A stretch of DNA of 64,000 bases from Stromatinia cepivora (taxonomy: Eukaryota; Ascomycota; Leotiomycetes; Helotiales; Sclerotiniaceae), in the NCBI GenBank assembly GCA_014898415.1, contig RCTD01000032.1, forward strand, positions 310,001 to 374,000. Direction: 5' to 3'. The notes under the pieces were generated by a model. It had not been told where the DNA came from. It did not search any database and saw nothing but the letters and a program-made list of their open reading frames with translations. Positions 45,657-57,212 of the stretch are shown piece by piece. The translations under genes and the position numbers were made by a program. How positions within the stretch are numbered: position 1 is the first letter of the stretch; each line of letters begins with the position of its first letter.

Positions 45657-48135
45657 ATGTCGCCAGATGCTGAAGTCATCATATGTTATTGCCTAAAGTG
45701 CGGTGTCAAGCTTGGCGGCTTTGAAAATTCATGGGAAGGTCTTGGAAAGACCTATTACATACCTAAAGTTATTAAAGATGCCACGGGATTTAAAGGAGTT
45801 GGTACTATCAAACTAGCAGCCGGGCCAACCCAGGTCGGAACTGTTATAGAAAATAGGTATGTGCTCCCGAAGTTTAATTTTGTATTTGATACTCATCCAT
45901 ACTAGTTCTCTTCAAGATTTGGCTTGCTCAGACTGCCATGAAGTATTTGGCTTGCGGTGTGATAGTGCACCAGAAGGTCACCTGTTAAAAAGGTATGAAA
46001 TGTTTACAACCATAAGTATAGTACATTGGTTAATATTTAACAGTGATCAACTGCTTTTATGCGCCAAGAAGTTATCAATGGAATCGCAACGAACAGGGGC
46101 AGAGGCAGTATTATCCGTCACAAGAACACATGACCTGAGGAAATCTTCAAACAACCTAAGCTCTCCACCCAAGAGACCATCAATGTTGTCACGCACTCCT
46201 CGACCCAGCGATATACCACGTCAGAGTGTCGAAAGGCCTTTCACTCCAGCAGCATCTTCACCATTGATGCCTAGCGATTCGGCTCTGATGTCAACCATTC
46301 GTGATCAACGAAAGGATATTGATCGTATTGATGCTGCTTTGGGTCGCTTCCAGAAGGATATGCAGGATGTCAAATTTTTTATGGAAAACGTACGCCGAGA
46401 AATGACTGAAATTCGGAATACTCGCCCTGTTGCTGAAAGCATCATTGATATCCTCCAGCAAGATGTTCTCCGCGTGAGCGAAAAAGCTAGTGGAGTGGAT
46501 GACCTTCGTACAGAGCTCTATTCTTTACGCGATCGGGTCCAGGATATGGAAAAAGCTACTCGCCAGGCGCTAGCCTCAGATAATCGAGTACTAACCACTC
46601 CCGAACATTCTGATGAATCTCAAGGACGAGATATGCAGAAGTCAATATCCAATGGAACATGGAACCAGCCTAATGATGTGAGAGACGCACTAATGGCTGA
46701 ACCTAGCAGGACCTCACATGGAAAACGCCGGTATAGTGAGGCTGAATTTGATCAAATGGAAGACAAAGCTGCAAAGCTTGCAAAATTTGGGAAATACAAA
46801 CACAGGAAAGAATTGGAAGGTCAGCAAGATGAAGATACAGGATCAAACTCAATACCTCCTACTCGTCTCCCAACCGAAGAACCTGCCACGATTTCACAGC
46901 CTCGCACCGAGTCTCCCATTCTCGGTCGTTATGACAAGAATGGTGATGCTGATCATACTCAACAAGGCGATGATGTCCAGCATATGGAGCAAGATATGGA
47001 AAGACAGATACCGGAGTCACCCTCTCAGCAAATAGAGACTGAATTGACTACTCTTGATGAACACAACAATAATGAAGAAAATCAACGTCTGAAGCGAATC
47101 TCACAGGCTACAGGAAGCCAAATTCCGGAGTCTCAAAAGATATCCCCATCACAATCCTCCAGCATCCCTTTTAGGACCTCGGGCGGGGATTCTTTCACAT
47201 CTGACCTACCACAGAATCATTTTCAAAGCCCAAACCAACAAATCGAGGTCCCCAACTCTTCACAATCGGGATTGTCCCAGAATACACAAGAACAACAGCT
47301 TCCAGTCCAGCCGCGCCGAGGTCCTGGCCGCCCTAGGTCTACAAATAAACCAAGTCCTCTTGTTAATAGCACGCCTCATGCTCACCGACGTCGCGGCCGT
47401 CCCAAGGGCGCTCTAAATAAAAATCATTTCGATAGTAATATCTCATTTCTTCCTAGTAGTGAAGAACTACCTACGCCAGGAAGAGCGTTGCGGAGACGTA
47501 CCATTCCTGTTCCGGGCTCGAGTCCACCAGTAAAAGAAATTGCAAATACACCAAGTAATAACCTGGTGATTGACTTGACCGAGAAGGAGAGTGGAGAAAC
47601 GGGAGAGCTCCGGGAGACTAGAGAGAGTCCGATGGCACAATCATCCCAAGCTCAAGAGAATCATTCGGCTGTCCTCCATAATTTGGAAATGGAAGGTATA
47701 TCGCAGCCTATAAACCCCACGAAAAGGCAAAGAAGAAACACCCGCAGTTCTCGTCATAGACCTTCCGTCGATTTGGACGAAGTTTTCAACTCCAGACCCG
47801 CAAACACTAATGGTGAGATTGCTATGGCTACGGAGGAAGATGAATATATAGAAAAACAAGCCAAACCGGACGGGAGATATCTAAGCGGGTTTAAGGGGAC
47901 GCCTTCCGATGAAGATGAAACTTACACTGAGAATTACAATGCTGAGAAGAAGAGGAGGCAACAAAGGGAGAGACATCAAGAACGGGAAAACGAAGATGAA
48001 CGGGAGGGAGAAGAGGGGAGGGGAAGAGAAACAGAACGCAAAACGGACGAAGAACGAGAAAGAAGAAGAAGCACTCGGAGAAGGGAACTACAGAGGAGAG
48101 AGCTGATCAAAGAAATGCTTGGGAGGGATGATTGA
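45657..48135 (+). CDS. Mis18/Yippee-like zinc-domain protein with coiled coil and AT-hooks
   Basis: Three exons: 45657-45856, 45906-45992 and 46044-48135. Introns of 49 and 51 nt join in phase to give 792 residues. The N terminus holds a zinc domain of the Mis18/Yippee fold: C12-x2-C15 in CYCLKCGVKLGG, KTYYIPKVI, then C74-x2-C77 in LACSDCHEVFGLRC, ending in LLLCAKKL. A coiled coil follows at about residues 155-250 (IRDQRKDIDRIDAALGRF...). Two AT-hooks follow in the later half (RRGPGRPRSTNKPSP and RRRGRPKGALNKN). The C terminus is an extreme Arg/Glu stretch. Known Mis18 proteins help load CENP-A at centromeres, and AT-hooks bind AT-rich DNA, so a centromere or chromatin role is an inference. 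Intron 2 is 51 nt without an in-frame stop, so retention would add 17 residues just before the last zinc-domain strand. An upstream in-frame ATG at 45519 is the alternative start. Confidence 0.75.
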
Positions 48136-48675
48136 ATTGGGATTACAACATGGTTTTGAAAGATTTTAGTTTCTGGAATGAGGTGTCATTTTCCTTCTCC
48201 CCCGGATCCTTGGGGTGTATGAGTGTAATTTGGTATTTGGGATTTGTCTACTTGACGATCATCTCGGCGGCAAGGAAAAGGGAGGTGAGTTAGTTTTGGC
48301 GATGATAGTAGGCGGATAAAGGCGGTAGAAATGGATAATCTTGATTCATAATTCACTTTCGTAATCAACATAATACGGAGTATTCTTTGATTATAGTCAC
48401 ATTGTTTGTATGTCGAATATCATGTTTCATATCTCGTAGCTTCGTAATGCAACGCATCGCATCAAACTAATGTCTAAAAATCTTCCCGTCCTACGAGAAA
48501 TGGCAATTGTTTTGCAAATCGCCTAGTTACAATCGTATTGTAATTATTTTTGTCCCGCCCCGTCAGGTCCTGACTCATATCCTATTCCGTCCATCCCTTT
48601 CTAAACCCTTCTATTTAAACGCCAGTTTTCATTCGCACAACTCACAAGTTCCCAACCTCATGCACCGCCTCCCTC
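48136..48675. other. Convergent intergenic region
   Basis: About 540 bp between two converging stop codons, presumably holding both 3' untranslated regions. Nothing else recognised. Confidence 0.5.
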
Positions 48676-50541
48676 TCACCCCCCCACAACACCCCACACC
48701 CAATCTGCCAAAGCCCTCAACCCAGCCCCCAACCTCTCCGCATAAACCTCTCCTAATCCATCCGTCCCCTCTCCCCACTCCCTCAAAGCGCTCCCCACAA
48801 TTCCATCCCCCCTCTTCCCCTGAATCTCCTCCACATCCGCAATATCCATCTCCACCCCCCTCATAACTTTACTATCTTCTCCCCAACACCTATTTCCCGT
48901 CTCCCTCAACCCATACATAACCATCTGACACGCACTCACCCAATCCATTTCACACAAAACCTTTGGATGTATGCCATTCTCCACTGCAAATTTCCTAAGA
49001 ATTTCCGCATCATAGCTTGCCATGAATTTGAGCAGACGTTGCAGAGCTAGCAGTCGAGTTACTCGTTGGGGATGATATGGACTTGGGTAATTTATGGGAT
49101 CTACATGACAGATTAAGAAGATGAATATTATAAGCGCCAGAATGTATTCTGATTTTTCCAGATAAATTAGATAGATTTCGTTGAGAAGCATTGGTAAAGG
49201 TTGTTGCGCATAACGCTGTAACAGGATAAAGTCGTTTAGGTTTCCTAGTGCTTTCTTGAGGATATCGAGACGGAGGTTGATATTCTGGTGGGTTTTGTGG
49301 GTGTTTGATACTGTTGCCTCGATATGACGTAGTACGTGGAGTAAAGAGAAGAGTTGGGTTACAGTCTTTGGATCTTCTTCTGCCACGCGGGATTTTGCGA
49401 AGTTATAGGTTGCTTGGAACGGGACCAGCTTGTCGAGTATAGGAGTTGAGATAGTGGGATAAGTCATAAAATTTCCATATATGCTTTGGAAGGTCGTGCA
49501 GCGGAAACATTGGCATTTGAAAAACCATGTTTCTTCTAATGACGCCTGGCGGACTTCCTGTCGTTGCGTTTCGTCGATGTACGAAATGAAGATTTGTTCC
49601 CCCATTTCGATGGGGGAGAGAGCTCGGAGGGTGGCGCGCTTTCCATCGAATGTGACAGCTGCGTTTGGATGACAGCGGTGGTTAGCGCGTGCTAATAAGG
49701 GATCAAGACAAAGCCCAATTGGGCCATTGCCGATATTGGATTCGACGCGAAACGCATTGGTGGAGAGCTATGGATATTTATTAGCAGGCATGCACGATTA
49801 TAGGCATTACAGTGTATTTACCCGACAGAGAGACTCAAGAGCATAGTTGGCAAGTTCCGGTTTCAATTGGAGAAGATTTATCACAGCATGTGCTTGCAAC
49901 AAGATATCATCCCACTTTGATTTGTTCTTTTCAAGATCGTCCCGGTGAGACGAGAGCTCCATAAACGATGAGTCTTTTGCCATAGATGCAGGGTGGCTGA
50001 CCAGTTGGATTGTGGCGCGCACAGCTGTGGGAAGAATTCTGTTCAAACTTTGCGACTGGATATCCTTGCATTGTTGCTCATGGAACGAGCGATCCAGATT
50101 TTCGCATTTCTTATCGCAGTAATTGACTGCCTTGCAGCGACAAGTTATAGTTGCCTGTTTTGACCGACATCTTGAATAACCACAAGCAGTGTTTATTTTT
50201 GCCTGGTTGGAAGCCTGAGCCCGAGAGTGCTCGAAGGACGTTCTTGACTTTAGAAAGGCACATTCTGCTCTGTGGGATCCTTCGGATTTTAATGATGACT
50301 TTTCACAACCATCACAACAAAAATTCACAACACCACAGTTGGAGCAGGGCTGTAGCTCCACATCTTCTCCTCTTTCAACAAAACAATTGGCGCATACACG
50401 GTGTAGTGCCTGATTCTCGGTAATTAACAAAAGGGGCTTGTGGATGATAATAATAGAATCCCCAGGATTTGAATTGACTGTTGAAAAGAGGCCATATCCC
50501 AAGTCATTAGCCGTGCCAATTCTTGTATGATTTACATCCAT
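48676..50541 (-). CDS. SET-domain protein with two MYND-type zinc fingers (SMYD-like)
   Basis: Two exons, 50541-49822 and 49767-48676, with a 54-nt intron (GTAAAT donor, CATAG acceptor), giving 603 residues. A SET N-terminal piece (GYGLFSTVNSNPGDSIIIIHKP) precedes a MYND finger with ligands C50, C53, C66, C69, C75, C79, H90 and C94. A second finger of similar spacing follows: C120, C125, C134, C136, C142, C146, H154 and C158. The SET core after the intron has RANHRCHPNAAVTF, the variant of N-H-S-C-x-P-N, LRALSPIEMGEQIFISYID and a post-SET-like CQCFRC. The family methylates lysines of histones and other proteins, or has lost that activity. The substitution of Arg for Ser in NHRCHPN leaves activity open. 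The C-terminal third is helical with no named domain. Confidence 0.85.
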
Positions 50542-51160
50542 TTGACTTGATGGTGCCTTTAATGAGGTACAATTCTCGATGCACTTGGATGTGGTTCGTG
50601 AATAATGGTGAAAGTTTGCTGGGCCATTTTGACTCCATCATTGATCTTTACCTTAACCTTATCCTCGCTTAGATAACCAATCATTGGATGACCAGGTATA
50701 GTAAGTATAACAGCACAACAAGACATTGTCTGTTCCTATAGCTAGACCGTTTCTCAAGATATTTCTTAATCTTCGAAAAGCCAATAAGCATAGAGTTGGA
50801 ATTTGGAATGCTTCATATTTTGTCTAGAGACTAATTAGGTCGCAGGATATCATGCGATTAGCTATAGACATGCATATGAAACCTTTCTGGATACCACTAC
50901 GTACAATCCTTATTGAGATTCCTTCATTAATATCAGATAAGTCAGGATTATTTGATAGTTATCTCTTCTTTATCCTCCATTGTCCTTTGTTGCCATCTTC
51001 TAATCAGACTTGACTTGGTGCACGTGGGAAATCAAGGAAAATGCTCAAAACTCCAAAGATTGATACATGCATGAAGGACGTTGCGCTCCAAGAATTAAGG
51101 ATAGTCAGCTTGTAAATTCTTGCAAAAAAATACTTCATGGGCGCTTTTGAGTAGCAATAA
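50542..51160. other. Intergenic region
   Basis: AT-rich spacer between the SET/MYND start and the first recognisable integrase codons. I looked for reverse transcriptase or RNase H remains of the retroelement here and found none. Confidence 0.5.
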
Positions 51161-52175
51161 CTGTCCGAATATACTCCCCGGGACCAGTGGGGTTGCCCTA
51201 GATACAGTGTCTGATAGCGGAATGGTGTTTACCTCTCATTTATAATCAGCTTTCTGTTTCTATTCTAAAAAAAAAAGAAAATGAGTACCATCTTTTGCGC
51301 CCTAACAGATGGCCAAACGGAGGTTGAAAACTAAGCCTTGGAACAACGTACATGTCTTCAAAGTTATTCCCACAAGTTGAAGGATAATTGGACTCAAAAG
51401 CTACCTTTGCAGAGCTCACATATGCCAACTTCAAGCATTCAACCAATGACATCCCCCCATTTGAAGCTACTTATGGCCATATCTCCAAGGCTCCATGGCA
51501 GAGGTCGTCTCTGCAAAGGGAGAAGTACCAAATACCAAGAAACGCCCCCTAGCATTAAAGAAACATAGAGATGCTTAACAAGAAAGACGGTGAAAAGCAG
51601 TGGAATCCAAAAAGAAGCAATACGATAAAGGATACCGATTGAAAACTTTAGTACTCAATGAAAGACCACATTATCCACCAAGAACCTGCGACTAAAGCCC
51701 GGAAAGCTAGCACCCAAAAGAATTTGTCCATTTAAAAAGATCATCAAATGCAATAGCCCTATCGCACACAAAATTACCCCACCTTCGTTGTACTTATCAT
51801 TATACCGCGCTTTGCATATGTCCTTGCTTGAATCGTACCCTACTAGCAACGATAACGATCCCAACAAGTACCTCGAAGCAGACCTTACAAAAGTAGCCGA
51901 CGAAGAAGCGGATCAATAGGAAGTAGAAGAGATAGCCACATACAAAAGGGGGAGATGGATAGGCTGGCCGAACGAGTGCAACACTTGGCTAGCATATCAT
52001 CGATTGAAAAACGCAACGAGCCAGTGGAAAATTATCACCAAATCACGATGTAGAGAAACCCAACCGCGGGGCAAGAAAGCTTAACACAGCAGCAAAATCA
52101 GAATCTATTCCTAGGGGACGAGGACGGCCAAAGAAAGGAACTACGGAACTAAAAAGAAAGTCGGATGACCACTGA
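51161..52175 (+). mobile_element. Degenerate Ty3/gypsy retrotransposon integrase relic with chromodomain-like end
   Basis: Several frames together recover the C-terminal half of a gypsy integrase. GVALDTVSDSGMVFTSHL*SAF (from about 51191) matches the S-D-R-G-x-x-F-T-S core with the second catalytic Asp. ALTDGQTEVEN*ALEQ (about 51290-51345) matches P-Q-T-D-G-Q-T-E. ELTYANFKHSTNDIPPFEATYGH (about 51415) matches the A-Y-N-x-S-x-H...S-P-F region. PKRICPFKKIIKCNSPIAHKI...ALHMSLLESY (about 51710-51840) matches the L-G-P-F-K-I...F-H-V-S-L-L-E-P-Y segment. EVEEIATYKRGR..GWPNECNTWL (51921-52000) matches a chromodomain, and RGRGRPKKGT (about 52111-52140) is an AT-hook. Frameshifts and stops are frequent. 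Terminal repeats and the rest of pol were not found. Confidence 0.72.
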
Positions 52176-52797
52176 AACAAGCAACTTAGAGAGATACTCT
52201 TCCCCAGGTATATTTTTCCTTCACGAAGAGGTTTCTCTGCCATTTATCGAGGTTCTACAAGTAAAGAAAGCCAAAAGTTTCATTGAGGTCTCACTATTTG
52301 ATACACAAACAATTCCAATCACGAATGAGTGTAAAGGACTTCAAATTGATGCTATTTACATGATTTGAAGAGGTATTAGACGCAAAAGAGAACGTAAAAA
52401 GGATGAACCATTATCCCATGAATGAGCGGTATACCATTGGCGGCAAGAGAATAGGTTCCTCCGTTATGTTGCGTCATCCTCATAAATCGCACCAGCCTTT
52501 ATTGACTCCAGAAACGCAGAATTTTGAATTTGAGAGGAGGGGGGGGGAGTACAGCGGTAGTAGAGTATGCCAGAAAGCTTGTGCCGTGAACCATAAATAA
52601 CCGCAAGAAGAATCTTCGCTGACCAAACCTCCATATCTGTTCATATACCCCTTCGGTATGATATGATCAGAAAACCATGGTATAGTTTGAGGTAGCTCTA
52701 AAAAACAATGTTAATTTTAACGAAATCAATGTTTGCAAGGATAAATACTGACGTTTAAAGGGAAGACCGCCTGAAACAGCGACTAGGCTTCTCGGTG
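52176..52797. other. Intergenic region after the gypsy relic
   Basis: A 67-codon frame (52165-52368) is open but unassigned and may be further decayed element sequence. No terminal repeat was recognised. Confidence 0.4.
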
Positions 52798-53172
52798 CTA
52801 GTTGTTGATTTGTTCGAGCTGGGCCCTGAATCGTTGGCGCTGGGCCTTGAGTTTTTGGTGCTGGGCCTTGAGTTTTTGGTGCTGGGCCTTGAGTTTTTGG
52901 TGCTGGGCCTTGAGTTTTTGGTGCTGGGCCTTGAGTTTTTGGTGCTGGGCCTCGAGTTCTTGGCGCTGGGCCTCGAGTTCTTGGCGCAGATTGTTGCTGT
53001 TCTGAATAGCGTCCCGGAAACGCGTCTCTTGAAGGTCGTCAACCTTTTCCCGCAGATACTCGATTTGTCCTTGCTGAACCTCATTGACGTTAACCATATT
53101 GTCGCTGGCTTGATCTTCGAGGATATATTGGATGTTATCGGAGGTCGGTGACTGAAGAATATCATTAGACAT
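52798..53172 (-). CDS. Small heptad-repeat coiled-coil protein
   Basis: A single 124-residue frame. The first 45 residues are acidic and polar without repeats (MSNDILQSPTSDNIQYILED...). From about residue 46 the sequence becomes helical (EYLREKVDDLQETRFRDAIQ) and then passes into perfect seven-residue repeats: RQELEAQ twice, HQKLKAQ five times and a diverged RQRFRAQ. The DNA unit is 21 bp, so copy-number change preserves both frame and heptad register. Leu at one fixed heptad position makes a coiled coil likely. The non-repetitive N terminus beginning with a normal ATG argues for a real gene. The mirror frame on the plus strand is a Leu-rich shadow. Function unknown; transcription is not shown by the sequence. 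Confidence 0.5.
   Translation of the reverse strand: MSNDILQSPTSDNIQYILEDQASDNMVNVNEVQQGQIEYLREKVDDLQETRFRDAIQNSNNLRQELEAQRQELEAQHQKLKAQHQKLKAQHQKLKAQHQKLKAQHQKLKAQRQRFRAQLEQINN
52819..52986. repeat. 21-bp coding minisatellite
   Basis: Eight 21-bp units beginning CTGGGCC on the plus strand: one diverged (52819-52839), five identical (52840-52944) and two sharing a three-base variant (52945-52986). Confidence 0.95.
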
Positions 53173-56008
53173 GATTATATAGTGATAAATGGAATGAAGT
53201 TGATGGGTGGTGATATTTGTATGAAAGATTTCAATGTTGATGAAGATGGATGTTGTTGAAAATAATACATACCTGTTTGTAGAAAGTTGAAGTCTTTTAA
53301 CTCTTTAGTATTATTGAAGATGATCAATGCTCAAAGGTTTTGTATTGCAGATTCATGAACTTTGAAGTAGGATTGTTGTTGATTGAAGGTTATTTACTTG
53401 AATCTATACGATATCATAGGCCATCTCTTAAATAATGAGAGAGTGGTTGTACGAGCCCCTCGGTGTCTAGCTTAAATAGGTATACATTTAGAGAAACTAC
53501 ACCATACTACCATAACAGTATCACTCAAAGCAATACAGCAACTTTTTATCAGGGAAACTGATCCATGAATACCTTCATCATCGTAAATATATGAAGGCTT
53601 TATATTGATTGTGGAATCAAACAAGAAGAAATAAAAACAGATTAAAGTTTTAAGTCTACTAGCAACAGCACTGATTCACAACTTGGAAAGTTCTAAATCT
53701 GCCTCTGGGAAATAAGCAGAGCCACCACCTTTAGTTGATAAGGGCAGAGAATGAGACAGACCCAGGAGATACGCTGGCTGGCTGGCTGGCTCGCTCATTA
53801 GAGCTGTCTAAAATTAAGGAGATAAACCCATTGTTTGGTTCAGTATCCAAATAGCGATCCATACTTGAGATCTAATGTAAATCATGTTATTGTACAAATA
53901 TCATTTGAACTAATACATTTGCAACCATGCTGCTTACACAAAGTTTAATAAACCATATAATGAATACTACAACTGGGTCAGATTTCCATTTTAAAATCAT
54001 CAATACCATCTGAACGCTTGTACTGGTGCTGATAAGGTTATTCTGGCTGTCAAGGCTACCATAGATACTCTTAAAGACATCTACAGGTCTGATGACAACA
54101 TAGCTTGGAACACAGCCTTACAAAATGCTAAGACTTTAGCTATATGAACTACAAAGATGTAGAGGAACCCTTCTATGATCAGACAAGATACACGATGGGC
54201 TTTTCTCATGAATGAGTAGACTCTCACTCCAACAGATCCCAGCACAAAATCAACTCCCTCTTTTCTTCTCTAGTTCTGTACCTAGAAAGAATCCCCCCAT
54301 ACAATTCACAAAGCTATGTCTGGATAGGAGCTAGTCCCGACAAAGTCAAGAGCCTAATCCTGGTCTGAGAAAACGAAATGATTCAGCAAGGAAATGTTAC
54401 TATTTTCTCTTGAAAGGAAGATCCTGAATATATCAAAAGAACAACATATCTATTTGTCTTTTCACCTTAGTGCAAATGACAAAAGGTAAAGGGGAAATTC
54501 TGATATAGTAGTCCTTGGAGCAAGCCCTATCCAGATTCTGTGGATTCCACAGTAGTCCTTCTCAGGTGAAATGATAGTTTTGCCTTTTGTATTTTGCCTT
54601 CCGTATGAAAAGGAAGAGTAAATGAGAAAAGAAATTAACTGAAATAATTAAGGAAAGAGATAATAAATTAAAGAAAGTCTGAGAATGCAAAAAGTTATGC
54701 TTTTACCTTGCGAATTATGTATGAACTCAAAAGGATGTCAAGATGGTAGAGCTTAGAATAAAGAACTAAAGAAGGCCATAAAGATGATGATGATTCCATC
54801 TCTTCTCCACCAATTACCTAGTACTCATTTGAAACTCTAAACTCAAACCCAACTCCATCTACCTCTTCAATTGAAATTTTGACTATCTCACAGTAGTCAT
54901 CTAAGAAACTCTAGATGTAAGAATATTAAGGATCAAAGGAGTGGAAGAGTACGAAAGGGGAGAAGATGATGAAAGATAGTAATCTTACTTTACTCGCAGT
55001 CAGTATTATCATTCAAGCTTCATTCGAGCTTCGTTGGCACATTGAAAAGTGGAATATCAATACTCGGGTTTTGAGAACTCACCACAATCCTCCTGCTTAT
55101 CAATTGGCACATTCCAATCTTTTCATTTCATATATAAAATAACAAAAGCATCAAAAATAAGACCCAGCACCTCTTTGATCACTAAAGTCATCTGGTCACC
55201 ATGGCTCTTGAAGTCAGCCTTGTTCCACATCAGTCAAAACTCAAATCAAGCACAACAGCACCATCTAGTTCCTAGAGTCCCAGTACTTCCAATCCAAAGC
55301 CTAGATGGATGAAAATTCAAAAGCCTGTTGCTTGCTCCCTTCGCCCCCCCTCATTCATCCCATGAAATCATAGAACATTTCCAACGTCTTGCCCCTCATT
55401 CACTCACCATGCTCATACTATCACAAACGATTTATGTTTCTCTTGATTTATGTGGGAAACGGCCTAAGGTGGTAGGAAGATCCGAATGGGCAGAACGGAT
55501 GGCAGAGAAAGGAATGAATTTGGCAAAATAGAAGATATAAGACATATATCATACCACTGATCCATCCATTGCTAATTGACTATTATTTTAAAGTTAGATA
55601 TTGCAGCTTATGGGAAGAACCAAATGAATTGAAGGAATTGAAAGAGAAGAGAAAAGAGGAAAGGGGAAGAGAAGTGAAGTGAAGAGAGGGAAAATAAGAT
55701 TAAATATAAAAGATGATCTGTGCTAGTCAATTCATTTTGCTATTGGTTAATTTATTTATTATTTTCATGTTTTGAAGATGTATTATTACATTGATCGATT
55801 GGCAATTGTTTGGAGAGTTGCCGAGCGCACTATCCTTTGAGTGTACTAGCGCAACGCTAAGCTAATTCCGTACAAGTCTATCGAAGAAACAAAATTCGAA
55901 AATAATATTTTTAAGCTTATAAAACTCGACATCATAAACAATCTTCTTTTTTCGCCCCTCATTCAATAGAAATCCTTTTCAAGTCGATTTCTTTTCCAAC
56001 CCGCAAAG
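53173..56008. other. AT-rich gene-poor spacer
   Basis: No intact gene. It includes GGCT repeats at 53769-53788 and a stretch of decayed coding-like frames near 54.0-54.4 kb, listed separately. The last 100 bases are C/T- and A-rich and are the likely promoter of the RRM gene. Confidence 0.5.
53990..54410 (+). pseudogene. Unidentified decayed coding-like tract
   Basis: One frame reads about 48 codons (GADKVILAVKATIDTLKDIY...) to a stop at the end of KTLAI. The next frame then reads NYKDVEEPFYDQTRYTMGF..., passes one TGA, and continues through YVWIGASPDKVKSLILV. The composition is amino-acid-like, unlike the stop-rich surroundings. I cannot name a family. Confidence 0.25.
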
Positions 56009-57212
56009 ATGTAAGTTCATATACTTAAATGTAAAATCCATCATTTATCAATTCAAAACTAACTAACAATTGCCAAAGGCATTTCGTCCGTCGTGCAGCT
56101 CTCCGAGCTGCTTCCTCTACCTCTTTCGTTTCTAAACCTCGCACTATCAACACTCCATCCCCATTTCTTCTCAGAGCCTCAACCGAAAGAATCTCATCAG
56201 CAGTATTCAGAAGATTTGCAAGTGATGATGCACATGTCAGAGAAGAAGAGAACGCAGATGCACAAGAGGAAGGAACTGTTCGATCAGCTATCAATTCCGC
56301 CACAGAAACCGTCTCAGAGTATGCCGCTGAGGCTAAGGATACCATCGCTGAGGCAACTGGATTTGCATCCAACAATGTTGGCTTTGGAAGCAGAGACAGA
56401 AATTTTGAACGTACTGAAATTACGCCTAACAATGGCATTTACATTGGCAACTTGTTGTTCGATATTACCGAGGAAGATCTCAAGAAAGAATTTGAGCATT
56501 TCGGAACGATTACCGACATCAGAGTTACCAGGGATGCTAGAGGATTGAGCAAAGGGTAAGCCACAAGATATTGCCACAATCATAGATCAGATCTAACCAT
56601 CTCTTCAGATTTGCCTACATTGACTTCGCAGATGTGCAGTCCGCCACTGCTGCCATTGAAGACAAGAACCAAACCATCTTTGAAGGTCGCCGACTTGTTG
56701 TCAACTACGTCAATCAAACACCAAAGATTAGAGACCAGAACCCACCTTCCAAGTGCCTTTTCATTGGAAATCTTGCCTTCGAGATGTCTGATGCTGATTT
56801 GAACAGCTTGTTCCGTGAGGTCAGAAATGTCATTGACGTCCGTGTTGCTATCGATAGACGCACTGGACAGCCAAGAGGTTTTGCTCACGCAGACTTTGTT
56901 GATGTTGATAGCGCCATGAAGGCTCTTGAACAATTGCAAGGCAAGGAGGTCTTCAATCGAAGACTGAGAGTTGATTACAGTGTTGGCGAAAAAAATGCCG
57001 TAAGCGCTCGTGGTGACCGTGGATTCGGTAACCGCAGCAATGACCGTGGTGATCGTGGAGGATACGGTGGTGGCCGTGGAGGATATGGTGGTGACCGTGG
57101 TGGGTATGGTGGTGACCGTGGTGGATATGGTGGTGACCGTGGTGGATATGGTGGTGACCGTGGTGGCCGAGGAGGATATGGTGGTGACCGTGGAGGAAAT
57201 GCATCATTTTAA
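56009..57212 (+). CDS. Mitochondrial-type RNA-binding protein with two RRMs and an RGG/GGY tail
   Basis: Three exons: 56009-56010, 56079-56555 and 56609-57212, giving 360 residues. The first coding exon is only AT of the start codon; the G comes from exon 2 across a 68-nt intron with GTAAGT donor, CTAACTAAC branch region and CAAAG acceptor. The N-terminal 50 residues ([14 protein letters not shown]...FRRFAS) are basic and Ser/Ala-rich, a likely mitochondrial presequence. RRM1 has RNP2 GIYIGNLLF and RNP1 KGFAYIDF; RRM2 has CLFIGNLAF and RGFAHADF. The tail repeats GGYGGDR with a 21-bp unit. Such proteins bind RNA or single-stranded DNA. Mitochondrial location is an inference from the presequence; a nucleolar relative without it is the alternative. 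Confidence 0.85.

Noticed and set aside
52795..53151. 118-codon Leu-rich plus-strand frame of GLEFLVL repeats
   Set aside because: Mirror of the minus-strand heptad repeat; it begins close to the array and has no independent N-terminal sequence.
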